A stretch of DNA of 11,962 nt, taken from JBBPYR01 sp038199755. Its GTDB lineage: Bacteria > Chloroflexota > Ktedonobacteria > Ktedonobacterales > Ktedonobacteraceae. Location: contig JBBPYR010000144.1 in assembly GCA_038199755.1 (NCBI GenBank), forward strand, positions 1-11,962, read 5' to 3'. Below, piece by piece: positions 1-5,120 of this stretch. The translations under genes were made by a program, and so were the position numbers. The notes under the pieces are model-generated. The model was not told the DNA's origin. It made no database searches and saw only the letters and a list, made by a program, of their open reading frames with translations. Each line of letters starts with the position of its first letter. Within the stretch, counting starts at the first letter, position 1.

Positions 1-215
1 GGCGGTTTCTGACTGATAATCTGGTAATGCACGCGCCGAATATGGACACCCGCCCCATAGCCAAAGGCATGCCACAGGTCTGCGAACCACTGTGCCAGAG
101 CCGAATCCCCAGGCGTGCCCGTATAAAAGGGGTCATTTTGCGGTGCCAGGGCGATCAGGTCGGTCACTTTCTGGCCCGTTTCACGCCCTAACTGCTTAAT
201 CTGTTCGTAGTTCAT
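1..215 (-). CDS. Partial gene, N-terminus of a larger protein, possibly Toprim/TopoVI-A-like
   Basis: The first 71 codons are present and the gene continues past the left edge. The ATG at 215 is preceded by AAAGGAG at good spacing, so the start is well supported. The N-terminus begins MNYEQIKQLGRETGQK and ends in R-R-V-H-Y-Q-I-I-S-Q. A motif of the kind R-R-x-H-Y-x-[IL]-[IV]-S is familiar from the N-terminal part of large bacterial proteins with a Toprim (Spo11/TopoVI-A-like) domain on mobile elements; that link is from memory and tentative. The Toprim domain itself would lie outside the window. It is the most downstream visible gene of the minus-strand module, 86 nt after the extended reading frame of the membrane protein gene. 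Codon use is GC-rich like its neighbours. The gene is near-certain; the function is weak. Confidence 0.75.
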   Translation of the reverse strand, partial: MNYEQIKQLGRETGQKVTDLIALAPQNDPFYTGTPGDSALAQWFADLWHAFGYGAGVHIRRVHYQIISQKP

Positions 216-301
216 CCCCGCTCCTTTCCCGCTTGAAAACAGGTGATGCCCCGTTTCTCACCAGAGAGCCGAGGCACCACGTTTCCTATTACACCACGCC
301 G

Positions 302-472
302 CTACTCCCCTTGCGGCGCAGCACCATATTGATAATGTCGCCATTGCCGCCGAGTGGCAAACTCCACTTGGTGCCCATCGGCCAGGGCATCACGCACTAA
401 TGCCGCCTCTTTGCGGGTGCGGCGTTGCCCTTGTGGGTCCAGGCGCAGCGCGTCCGGGGCTACTTGCCCGAA
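302..472 (-). other. -1 frame extension of the membrane protein (56 codons plus stop)
   Basis: Reading the minus strand one base back from the 460 stop gives an uninterrupted 56-codon frame from TTC (472-470) to TAG at 304-302. It begins FGQVAPDALRLDPQGQ and contains many charged residues, with codon choice like the neighbouring genes. This frame opens only after a TGA about 20 nt before the slip site. It has no ATG, and its first GTG is about 25 codons in, without an evident ribosome site. So it is unlikely to be an independent gene and reads as the natural C-terminus of the upstream protein. Whether it is reached by ribosomal frameshifting or by a one-base error in the T/C run cannot be decided here. 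Confidence 0.7.
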
Positions 473-1254
473 AAAGGGGGCGGGGTGGCATCACCCCCAG
501 CCATGGCAGGAACAGGTGCCGCCGCCCGTTCGCGTTGTGCTGCTTGTGCCGCATCATCGCGACGGACCCCCGCATAGCCTTGCTGATAGCCAGCGGCACC
601 AGGAGCCGCCGTGGGACGCACCATACCAGGATAGGCTGCTTGTGGAGCTGCATAGCCGCTGGTCGTAGGAGTCACAGGACGAGCATCCTGTTTGGGTGCC
701 GCTTGTGGACGAGCCGTAGGAGCCGCTGCTGCACTGGCAGGACTTCCCCCACCGCCGCCAAAGCCACGCACGGTATAACCTTGTTTGGCACGGTCCATAT
801 CCATATCGACCACCGCCAGGGCAATCGTGAAGAGCGGCACAATCGGCATCACGAGGTACACCATCACCACCAACACCGTGTAAATGGGACCGCTAAAGAG
901 ATGCAGCCAGTCAATGGCCCGAATGGAAACCGCCCCTTGTGCGAAGTTCGCCGAAATCTCCACCAGTTCTAAGAGGATGCTAATCACGAGGTAAATGCGA
1001 ATACGCTCATGATTGAGCAAGCGATGCACCAAGCCACGACTGACAAAGTAGCCCAGGGCCGTAAAACCAAGAGCTAACCCCCACTTGACGTAGGGTTGTA
1101 ACGGGTCCGAGGTATCGGTCACATGGTCCATCGAGGAGTAGAACCACAAAATGGCATGGGCCGAGACCGCCGAGAAGAGTACCGAGAGCACCCGTAACAC
1201 CATATGCTCACATTGGCGTATCCAGCTGTGTGAAGCCTTGCTGAATTGCTGCAA
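460..1254 (-). CDS. Multi-pass membrane protein with Pro/Ala-rich C-terminal tail, unknown function
   Basis: I start it at TTG 1254 because AGAAAGGA lies 7 nt upstream; the frame is open further to a TTG at 1281, which lacks a Shine-Dalgarno sequence. It encodes 264 aa. From this start there are about four hydrophobic segments: near residues 20-38 (VLRVLSVLFSAVSAHAILW), 57-77, 88-108 and a long one around 121-152 that could be one or two helices. A soluble tail of about 100 aa follows, rich in Gly, Ala and Pro with many Gln and Tyr. This layout fits a small inner-membrane component of a transfer or secretion apparatus on a mobile element, but no family signature is visible. The annotated stop at 460 follows a CCCTTTT heptamer, after which a 56-codon coding-like extension is open in the -1 frame. 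The true product may therefore be about 321 aa, or there may be two products. Confidence 0.85.
   Translation of the reverse strand: MQQFSKASHSWIRQCEHMVLRVLSVLFSAVSAHAILWFYSSMDHVTDTSDPLQPYVKWGLALGFTALGYFVSRGLVHRLLNHERIRIYLVISILLELVEISANFAQGAVSIRAIDWLHLFSGPIYTVLVVMVYLVMPIVPLFTIALAVVDMDMDRAKQGYTVRGFGGGGGSPASAAAAPTARPQAAPKQDARPVTPTTSGYAAPQAAYPGMVRPTAAPGAAGYQQGYAGVRRDDAAQAAQRERAAAPVPAMAGGDATPPPFSGK
472..478 (-). promoter_or_regulatory. Candidate -1 ribosomal slippery heptamer C CCT TTT
   Basis: In the zero frame the mRNA reads CCG CCC CCT TTT TCG GGC AAG TAG. C-CCT-TTT satisfies the X XXY YYZ rule, and both tRNAs can re-pair after a -1 slip (CCC TTT). The zero-frame stop is three codons later. 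A small GGGC-AAGTA-GCCC hairpin (469-457) overlaps the zero-frame stop, a weak potential stimulator. The same C5T5 run is also a typical sequencing or replication indel hotspot. Confidence 0.5.
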
Positions 1255-1342
1255 CAGACATTCCTTTCTAGCGTTGCCCAACCTACATGAGCAACGCCAT
1301 GACTACATCACGAGATCACCACAACACGAACCGATGACGCGA

Positions 1343-1705
1343 TTAGGCCGCAGCCGATTGAGCCATGGCCGCTGCATACTTGCAGACCAGCGTCATATAC
1401 TGTGCGCTCTTGCCCTTGAAGCGCAACACTTCCAGGGGCAGTTGGCTGAATTGGGGCGGCAGTTGGAGGCGCAGTTGGTCAGCCACTTGACGCAGGTCAT
1501 CGGCAGCCGCCCCCTGCTTTTTCATCTGCTTGAGTTGCTCTAACAACTCGAAGCCGTCATTGAGTTGGACGGTATATTTTTCGGTGGTGTCCGCATCGAT
1601 GACCACCATCTTGATCGAGAACGCCAATTGTTCCGCGCCCGTTGACGCATTGAAATCGCGATATTCGCCGACATCGCCGCTGAGCACGATAGCATTTAAG
1701 TACAT
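1343..1705 (-). CDS. 120-aa protein, possibly divergent single-strand-binding/OB-fold-like
   Basis: The ATG at 1705 follows AAGGAGG with a 6-nt spacer, a strong start; the frame is open upstream but lacks a comparable signal. The N-terminus reads MYLNAIVLSGDVGEYRDFNA and continues with G-A-E-Q-L-A-F-S-I-K. This echoes the start of SSB proteins (N-x-V-x-L-x-G-x-[LV]-G, then s-G-x-x-[LV]-x-x-F-S-[IL]-A). The rest does not match canonical SSB: residues 50-90 form a Gln/Leu-rich helical stretch, and the acidic C-terminal tip of bacterial SSB is missing (the end is A-Q-S-A-A-A). Single-strand-binding-like proteins are common on plasmids and integrative elements, which fits the module. The gene call is solid; the OB-fold suggestion is inference. 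Confidence 0.85.
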   Translation of the reverse strand: MYLNAIVLSGDVGEYRDFNASTGAEQLAFSIKMVVIDADTTEKYTVQLNDGFELLEQLKQMKKQGAAADDLRQVADQLRLQLPPQFSQLPLEVLRFKGKSAQYMTLVCKYAAAMAQSAAA

Positions 1706-1807
1706 AGAGGTCCTCCTTGTGAACCAAGCAAACAGGCCCCGCCAAATGAGGCCACGCAGAAGAATGAAGCAAACGCTTGCGCGAGACAACAGAACAGTAG
1801 AACCACA

Positions 1808-2101
1808 TTAGGAAGCGGTATCCCGAAAAGCAGCGGCCAGATGGTCCCAGTCGACTTGCCCAAGTGCCGCATGCAGCAGATCAGTAGACAGCAGGGTCAG
1901 CCAACTGGTAGCCGTAGCATCTAACAAGGTTTCAATATTCTCTTGCACCCACTCGCGCAGCCGATCAGCCCCAATGTGAGGAGCAGGAGCGTCAGCCACC
2001 AGCTGACACACCGTCTGATAAATGTCGGCATAACTCGACAGGTGACAAAAGAGCTGCCACGTAAATTTGTTAGGCCACCCATTATAAGGGTCACGGTCCA
2101 T
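1808..2101 (-). CDS. 97-aa conserved small protein with W-x-N-x-x-T-W motif
   Basis: The ATG at 2101 is preceded by AAGGGGG with a 6-nt spacer. The sequence begins MDRDPYNGWPNKFTWQLFCH. The motif N-G-W-x-N-x-x-T-W, followed by an aliphatic/aromatic helix and later 'REWVQENI', resembles a family of short uncharacterised proteins of plasmids, phages and integrative elements (N-G-W-x-N-Y-x-T-W type; I believe it is catalogued as a DUF, and I cannot verify the number). There are no catalytic motifs or membrane segments. It lies 61 nt downstream of the 36-aa membrane microprotein and 102 nt upstream of the SSB-like gene, in the same direction. Its presence supports a mobile-element origin for the left module. 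Confidence 0.82.
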   Translation of the reverse strand: MDRDPYNGWPNKFTWQLFCHLSSYADIYQTVCQLVADAPAPHIGADRLREWVQENIETLLDATATSWLTLLSTDLLHAALGQVDWDHLAAAFRDTAS

Positions 2102-2162
2102 TCTTTTCCCCCTTCCACCGCTAACGGCTTGCCAATAGAGCTTGAAACACCTTGAAAACCCG

Positions 2163-2273
2163 CTAATGGCTTGCCACTACCGTCAGGACCACAGGAACGA
2201 GCGTTAAAAGCAGAAGCATCACACTCATGCCAATCACCATCCAGGACAGAAACCAGCCGATGCGACCAAGCAT
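2163..2273 (-). CDS. 36-aa single-span membrane microprotein
   Basis: A short gene too small for most gene finders. The ATG at 2273 is preceded by AAAGGAGG with a 5-nt spacer, as strong a ribosome site as any in the window. The product starts MLGRIGWFLSWMVIGMSVML, continues with Leu/Val-rich residues to S-H, and stops with TAG at 2163-2165. Almost the whole length is one transmembrane helix, with Arg4 at the N-terminal side. It sits between the 171-aa gene (60 nt away) and the 97-aa gene. Its beginning (M-L-G) and size recall the 49-aa membrane protein at 3202-3351. Function unknown; membrane microproteins often modulate larger membrane complexes, which is only a possibility here. Confidence 0.75.
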   Translation of the reverse strand: MLGRIGWFLSWMVIGMSVMLLLLTLVPVVLTVVASH

Positions 2274-2333
2274 AGCAACCTCCTTTGTGAAAGCAGAACA
2301 CAACAACACGACACCACCAGGACAGCGCGCACC

Positions 2334-2849
2334 TTAGCCGCCCAGGTAGCTCTCTTCTTCCATCTCATCAGCCACCACCGCAGGGTCTAGCCAATAGCCT
2401 TGCATAACCGCCGCCACCGGAATGCCATAGGGCCGAGTAGGACGAAGGGCGCGTTCATCATAGGGAGGAATGTCATCGCGCCCACCATAGAGGTAATCTT
2501 GACGCAAGCGATACGAGCGACCAAAGGAAGCTGCACGCACAAAGGCCAGATCACCACTCACAGGCAGGGCTTGACGCTGTGGCGTAGCAGGAGCGGTAGC
2601 CAGCTGCTCAATGGCCGCTTGCACATAGTGGCGAAACACCCGCCGCTGGGTCGCCGCATCCAGCGGGTGCCCAAGCCCATTGCAGAAGTCCTGGGGCGTG
2701 AGGTACTGCACATCCAACGACGACAATAACGGCAAGCCTTGCCGAGCACGCCAACGCGCACTAAACGCCGTCCAACTCGCCAGCCCCGCCATGCGTTGAT
2801 GCTCAAGCGAGGCATTATATTGCGCAAATGTGACCCCACGCCGTTTCAT
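2334..2849 (-). CDS. 171-aa hypothetical protein, translationally coupled to upstream gene
   Basis: The ATG at 2849 overlaps the TGA of the 87-aa gene (ATGA) and has GAGGTG about 5-7 nt upstream, so translation is probably coupled. The protein starts MKRRGVTFAQYNASLEHQRM. Its N-terminal half is basic and helical (R-W-R-A-R around residue 33), followed by a central helix-rich part. The C-terminal part is rich in Tyr, Arg and Asp (D-Y-L-Y-G-G-R-D-D-I-P-P-Y-D-E-R) and ends in an acidic stretch (E-M-E-E-E-S-Y-L-G-G). No signal peptide, membrane segment or recognised motif is visible. I do not recognise the family. Codon use is GC-rich like the rest of the left module. Confidence 0.82.
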   Translation of the reverse strand: MKRRGVTFAQYNASLEHQRMAGLASWTAFSARWRARQGLPLLSSLDVQYLTPQDFCNGLGHPLDAATQRRVFRHYVQAAIEQLATAPATPQRQALPVSGDLAFVRAASFGRSYRLRQDYLYGGRDDIPPYDERALRPTRPYGIPVAAVMQGYWLDPAVVADEMEEESYLGG

Positions 2850-3109
2850 GGCCGCACCTCAGAGAGCAGCGAGGTCACAAACAAGGGATTGACGAGGGCA
2901 TCATTAGCAATCCAGTGCAAATCTTGCACGAGATCAGCCAATTGCGTTTCACCCAGCGCACTCGCACACGCATGCAAGGGAGCCGTCAGCGCAACCACCT
3001 GCGCCCAATCCCCCTGCTCTAACGCCCCATTGATCTGTGTAATCAATGCTTCAAGATCAGGCACCACAGAGACAGCCACGTCACCAGACCAATCAGACAC
3101 CTCATTCAT
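2846..3109 (-). CDS. 87-aa hypothetical acidic helical protein
   Basis: I choose the ATG at 3109 because GGAGGTG lies 6 nt upstream; an in-frame TTG at 3124 would place the start on top of that Shine-Dalgarno sequence. The protein reads MNEVSDWSGDVAVSVVPDLE and is mainly amphipathic helix, with two Trp (Trp7 and another in G-D-W-A-Q) and one Cys. It is small, acidic and soluble, with no recognisable domain. Its stop overlaps the start of the 171-aa gene by four bases, so the two products may act together. A hairpin-capable inverted repeat (3136-3170) lies just upstream, between this gene and the 49-aa membrane protein gene. Confidence 0.8.
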   Translation of the reverse strand: MNEVSDWSGDVAVSVVPDLEALITQINGALEQGDWAQVVALTAPLHACASALGETQLADLVQDLHWIANDALVNPLFVTSLLSEVRP

Positions 3110-3135
3110 CGGTTTCACCTCCAACTGGATAGACC

Positions 3136-3170
3136 GAGACCCCCAGGAGTATGCTACTCATGAGGGTCTC
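3136..3170 (-). repeat. Intergenic inverted repeat (hairpin with internal loop)
   Basis: GAGACCC (3136-3142) pairs with GGGTCTC (3164-3170), and an inner GAGT (3147-3150) pairs with ACTC (3156-3159). It lies between the 49-aa and 87-aa genes on the minus strand, ending about 10 nt upstream of the latter's Shine-Dalgarno sequence. No T-tract follows on the minus strand, so a transcript-processing site, an mRNA stability element or an operator is more likely than a terminator. Confidence 0.45.
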
Positions 3171-3201
3171 CACCGAAACACGCAGGAAGATCAATCAGGT
3201 C

Positions 3202-3351
3202 TCAGACCGAGAGGTGTCCAACCATGACCACCAGACACCACACGATACACACCAGAAGGAAGACCAAACCAAGCAGTTTCCATTTGTCCATGCCAGGACG
3301 GCACGCCAGCACCACACCCGCCAGCAAGATGACCGCCATCAAACCAAGCAT
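3202..3351 (-). CDS. 49-aa small membrane protein with two hydrophobic segments
   Basis: The ATG at 3351 follows AGAGAGGGG with a spacer of about 7 nt; TGA is at 3204-3202. The product is MLGLMAVILLAGVVLACRPG, then M-D-K-W-K, then a second hydrophobic stretch (residues 26-44) ending G-H-L-S-V. The two helices with a short basic loop suggest a hairpin membrane protein. The L-L-A-G-V-V-L-A-C sequence could be read as a lipobox (V-L-A-C with Cys17). A lipoprotein this short with another helix right after is less likely, but it cannot be excluded. The gene lies 15 nt downstream of the 94-aa gene. Function unknown. Confidence 0.7.
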   Translation of the reverse strand: MLGLMAVILLAGVVLACRPGMDKWKLLGLVFLLVCIVWCLVVMVGHLSV

Positions 3352-3366
3352 GCTTTTGCCCCTCTC

Positions 3367-3651
3367 TTAAAAAGGATGATCGTCACCGAAATCATCCTGA
3401 CCGCCAGTCGCTTCCCGCATAGACAGGAATGCCGTGTATGCCTCGACCAGGGCGGTCATCTCATGGACGGTCAGCGCAAACTGATGCGCGTCGTCAAGAT
3501 GTTGCCCATCAACGAGCCGATGTAAACCAATATGACTGTCCTCAAAAACCGCTACCACTTGTTGGGCATCAAACCAACGACTCCCACCGCCATAGGTGGC
3601 AGAGAGTTCCACATAGTGGGTATAAGGATCAGACTTGAGAATACGCGCCAT
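3367..3651 (-). CDS. 94-aa hypothetical protein
   Basis: The ATG at 3651 has GAGGAG with a 7-nt spacer and gives MARILKSDPYTHYVELSATY. An upstream in-frame start (3684) would lie deeper inside the preceding gene and has no better ribosome site. The reading frame overlaps the 3' end of the zinc-binding-type gene by 23 nt, indicating coupled expression. The N-terminal half looks like beta strands (Y-T-H-Y-V-E-L-S-A-T-Y, Q-Q-V-V-A-V-F) and the middle like a helix (H-E-M-T-A-L-V-E-A-Y-T-A-F-L). The C-terminus is acidic (G-G-Q-D-D-F-G-D-D-H-P-F). I do not recognise the family. Confidence 0.82.
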   Translation of the reverse strand: MARILKSDPYTHYVELSATYGGGSRWFDAQQVVAVFEDSHIGLHRLVDGQHLDDAHQFALTVHEMTALVEAYTAFLSMREATGGQDDFGDDHPF

Positions 3652-3895
3652 AGGTGTACTCCTCTTCATACGCCGCAGCCGCAACGGTATCCGTTACCAA
3701 ATCAGCCGACTCCACAGGCACAACCGCCGTGATAGATGCTTGCCAACAGGGGTGGCAGCGACCGCCGTAGGAGGCAAAGAAATGATCTTTGTGCAGGTAC
3801 ACGCCGCAGTCTGGACACTGGACGGGACGCGCTAGATGATAGTCAGGAGTGTATTGGTTGGGACCCATGCCCCGACCAAATCGTTTCGCGTGCAT
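3629..3895 (-). CDS. 88-aa zinc-ribbon-like protein (CxxC...CxxC)
   Basis: The start at ATG 3895 has AAAGGAG with a 6-nt spacer; the frame extends upstream to 3913 without a comparable signal. Residues 27-30 are C-P-D-C and 47-50 are C-H-P-C, separated by 16 residues containing two His. This is the pattern of a four-Cys zinc ribbon or knuckle. The N-terminus is basic (M-H-A-K-R-F-G-R-G-M), which suits nucleic-acid contact, and the C-terminal 20 residues are acidic and Tyr-rich. Short zinc-ribbon proteins of this kind are common accessory genes on plasmids and phages. Metal binding is predicted from spacing only; the partner is unknown. Confidence 0.83.
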   Translation of the reverse strand: MHAKRFGRGMGPNQYTPDYHLARPVQCPDCGVYLHKDHFFASYGGRCHPCWQASITAVVPVESADLVTDTVAAAAYEEEYTYGAYSQV

Positions 3896-3956
3896 GGAGA
3901 ACTCCTTTCGCAATGAGGAACACTATTCCAACGCGAGACACCTACCAGGGAACGCA

Positions 3957-4268
3957 CTACGCAACCGCTTGTTCTTGCTGCATATATGTCTGATGCAGTC
4001 CGTCAATGGCATGTTCGGCCATCTCTCGCAGCTGAGTGAACAAGGCCACCGCTTCACGAATGTTGGTGCGACGGGCTTCCTCATGCAGCACCAACGCGAG
4101 TTGATGGATACGCCACCAATCAGTATGCAGAGGGCCACGATGTTCGGGTAAGCCGTGGATAAGCAGCCCACGTAGCTCGTACAGATGAGTCATGACACGC
4201 CCATACCGCTCAGGATGAGGACGCACCGCCGCCAGAAATCGCCGTGTTGTGACAGGTAAACTCGTCAT
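3957..4268 (-). CDS. 103-aa hypothetical helical protein, first gene of the left module
   Basis: The ATG at 4268 is preceded by GAAAGG at a longer spacing (about 10-12 nt), weaker than its neighbours. The protein begins MTSLPVTTRRFLAAVRPHPE and is predicted almost wholly helical, with a basic first third and many His and Glu (L-H-T-D-W-W-R-I-H-Q-L-A-L-V-L-H-E-E-A-R-R). It ends M-Q-Q-E-Q-A-V-A. No known domain is recognised. It is the first minus-strand gene after the long control region, so it is probably promoter-proximal. A TTGACA hexamer on the minus strand (4302-4297) could be a -35 element, but I see no convincing -10 at 16-18 nt. Confidence 0.78.
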   Translation of the reverse strand: MTSLPVTTRRFLAAVRPHPERYGRVMTHLYELRGLLIHGLPEHRGPLHTDWWRIHQLALVLHEEARRTNIREAVALFTQLREMAEHAIDGLHQTYMQQEQAVA

Positions 4269-4674
4269 AATGCACCAACCTTTCAGAAGGATGAATTGTC
4301 AAGCAATGTAAAGAAGGAAAATACCAGCATTCCCTTGCCACTTACTTTGTACGCATTCCCATCTATCTACCACTTCCCCCAATCGTGAGAGCAACCCACC
4401 CTGAAAAGTGCTACGTGCTTACTTCGCCTTCACAGGCAGCACCCCAGGCATACATTTGCTCCTCCCATACGAGGGGACATGACCACGTATGAGGTATCAT
4501 CGATGTCTCACGCATCCCCATCTAACAACCAACCGCATCGATCAAACGCACGGTTTCCCGTTTCAGGCCCCCTTCACACGCCGTTCCTTCTAGGGGCCCA
4601 CGCGCTATTCAGTTGTTTATGTTCTCTTGTCTGTGCTTAGTCTACCTTGAGAAGGCCAAAAACCAGCCCGAAAA
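4269..4674. other. Non-coding divergent intergenic region (left part)
   Basis: About 400 nt without a plausible gene on either strand. It separates the minus-strand module from the plus-strand module and should contain the promoter of the former. Visible structure is minor: short inverted repeats CATACG (4466-4471)/CGTATG (4486-4491) and ATCGATG (4499-4505)/CATCGAT (4536-4542), and a minus-strand TTGACA at 4302-4297. Composition shifts from GC-rich to more AT-rich towards its right end. Confidence 0.6.
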
Positions 4675-4740
4675 TGAGCACTAGTTGAGCATGTTTTAGA
4701 GGAGTTTTGGGCATGTTTTGAGCACTAAATGGGCACGCTT
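4675..4740 (+). repeat. Six contiguous 11-bp direct repeats (iteron/operator-like array)
   Basis: Contiguous 11-bp units start at 4675, 4686, 4697, 4708, 4719 and 4730: TGAGCACTAGT, TGAGCATGTTT, TAGAGGAGTTT (degenerate), TGGGCATGTTT, TGAGCACTAAA, TGGGCACGCTT. Five of the six begin TGRGCA. An inverted TGCTCA follows at 4745-4750. The 11-bp spacing puts each unit on nearly the same face of the helix, as expected for a protein polymerising head-to-tail or for iterons. It lies upstream of the palindrome and promoter of the plus-strand genes. Confidence 0.75.
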
Positions 4741-4760
4741 CTTATGCTCATTTACCGAGG

Positions 4761-4782
4761 TTAGTACACCTACATGTACTAA
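4761..4782. promoter_or_regulatory. Perfect 22-bp palindromic operator TTAGTACA-N6-TGTACTAA
   Basis: The 8-bp arms are perfect reverse complements around a 6-bp spacer (CCTACA). The centre-to-centre arm distance is 14 bp. Dyad symmetry of this size upstream of a divergent promoter is typical of a dimeric HTH regulator's operator. It spans roughly -65 to -44 relative to the start inferred from the extended -10 downstream. A likely binder is one of the two HTH proteins encoded immediately downstream. Confidence 0.7.
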
Positions 4783-4810
4783 TTGCCATGAACACAAAAG
4801 CCTTTAGATG

Positions 4811-4819
4811 TGCTATAAT
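4811..4819 (+). promoter_or_regulatory. Extended -10 promoter TGCTATAAT
   Basis: TG-n-TATAAT is a perfect extended -10 element; TATAAT is at 4814-4819. No good -35 hexamer sits 16-18 nt upstream, which extended -10 promoters tolerate, and an activator at the upstream sites could compensate. Transcription would start near 4826, giving a leader of about 28 nt before the ATG at 4854. That supports 4854 over the in-frame ATGs at 4788 and 4818. Confidence 0.6.
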
Positions 4820-4829
4820 GAGGGAGAAA

Positions 4830-4837
4830 TTAGTACA
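4830..4837 (+). promoter_or_regulatory. Third TTAGTACA half-site at the transcription start
   Basis: An exact copy of the palindrome arm, 69 nt downstream of the left arm and about +4 from the predicted start. Together with the palindrome it brackets the -10 element, an arrangement suited to repression by blockage or short-range looping. A fourth exact copy (inverted, 5477-5484) inside the next regulator gene may be chance. Confidence 0.45.
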
Positions 4838-4853
4838 GCGTGAGAGACAGTTT

Positions 4854-5093
4854 ATGACAGCCGAACAATTTAGTAATGAAATATCAACCATCGCGGCAGC
4901 CGAAAAGTACAACCTGACGCCTAGTTACGTTGCGCGACTTGCACGTAAGCAGACTATCCATGCGCGTAAATTTGGGCGTGACTGGATAATTGATGAGCAG
5001 GCATTATGTGATTACTTGGCCCAGCCACGAAAACCAGGACCCAAGCCAGCAACCATGAAAAAACATGAGGAAGCTAGTAATATGCAAACGTAG
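4854..5093 (+). CDS. 79-aa winged-HTH, excisionase/BldC-like DNA-binding protein
   Basis: Residues 8-55 read as a MerR-superfamily 'excisionase' HTH: I-S-T-I-A-A-A-E-K-Y-N-L-T-P-S-Y-V-A-R-L-A (helix-turn-helix), then the wing and K-F-G-R-D-W-I-I-D-E-Q-A-L-C-D-Y-L. The tail is basic and proline-rich (A-Q-P-R-K-P-G-P-K-P). The frame is open back to ATG 4788, but that would place the -10 element inside the gene; at 4854 a weak GAGAG lies 7 nt upstream. Such proteins act as small transcription factors or recombination directionality factors, and relatives such as BldC and phage Xis bind direct repeats head-to-tail. That makes the phased 11-bp array just upstream a candidate target. No integrase gene is visible in the window, so a transcriptional role is more likely than excision. 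Confidence 0.85.
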   Translation: MTAEQFSNEISTIAAAEKYNLTPSYVARLARKQTIHARKFGRDWIIDEQALCDYLAQPRKPGPKPATMKKHEEASNMQT

Positions 5094-5120
5094 GCAGTCC
5101 CTTACCAACAGGAGATGACT

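Noticed and set aside
354..972. Plus-strand open frames of 104 and 190 codons opposite the membrane protein
   Set aside because: They are Arg/His/Cys-rich antisense shadows of a GC-rich gene, lack ribosome sites, and overlap a minus-strand gene with a supported start and clear membrane segments.
1921..2301. 126-codon minus-strand frame with Cys/Trp-rich product
   Set aside because: It overlaps the 97-aa gene and the 36-aa gene in another frame; both of those have better ribosome sites and more protein-like sequence.
4675..4740. CRISPR array
   Set aside because: Units are 11 bp and contiguous with no spacers, so this is a tandem operator or iteron array, not CRISPR.
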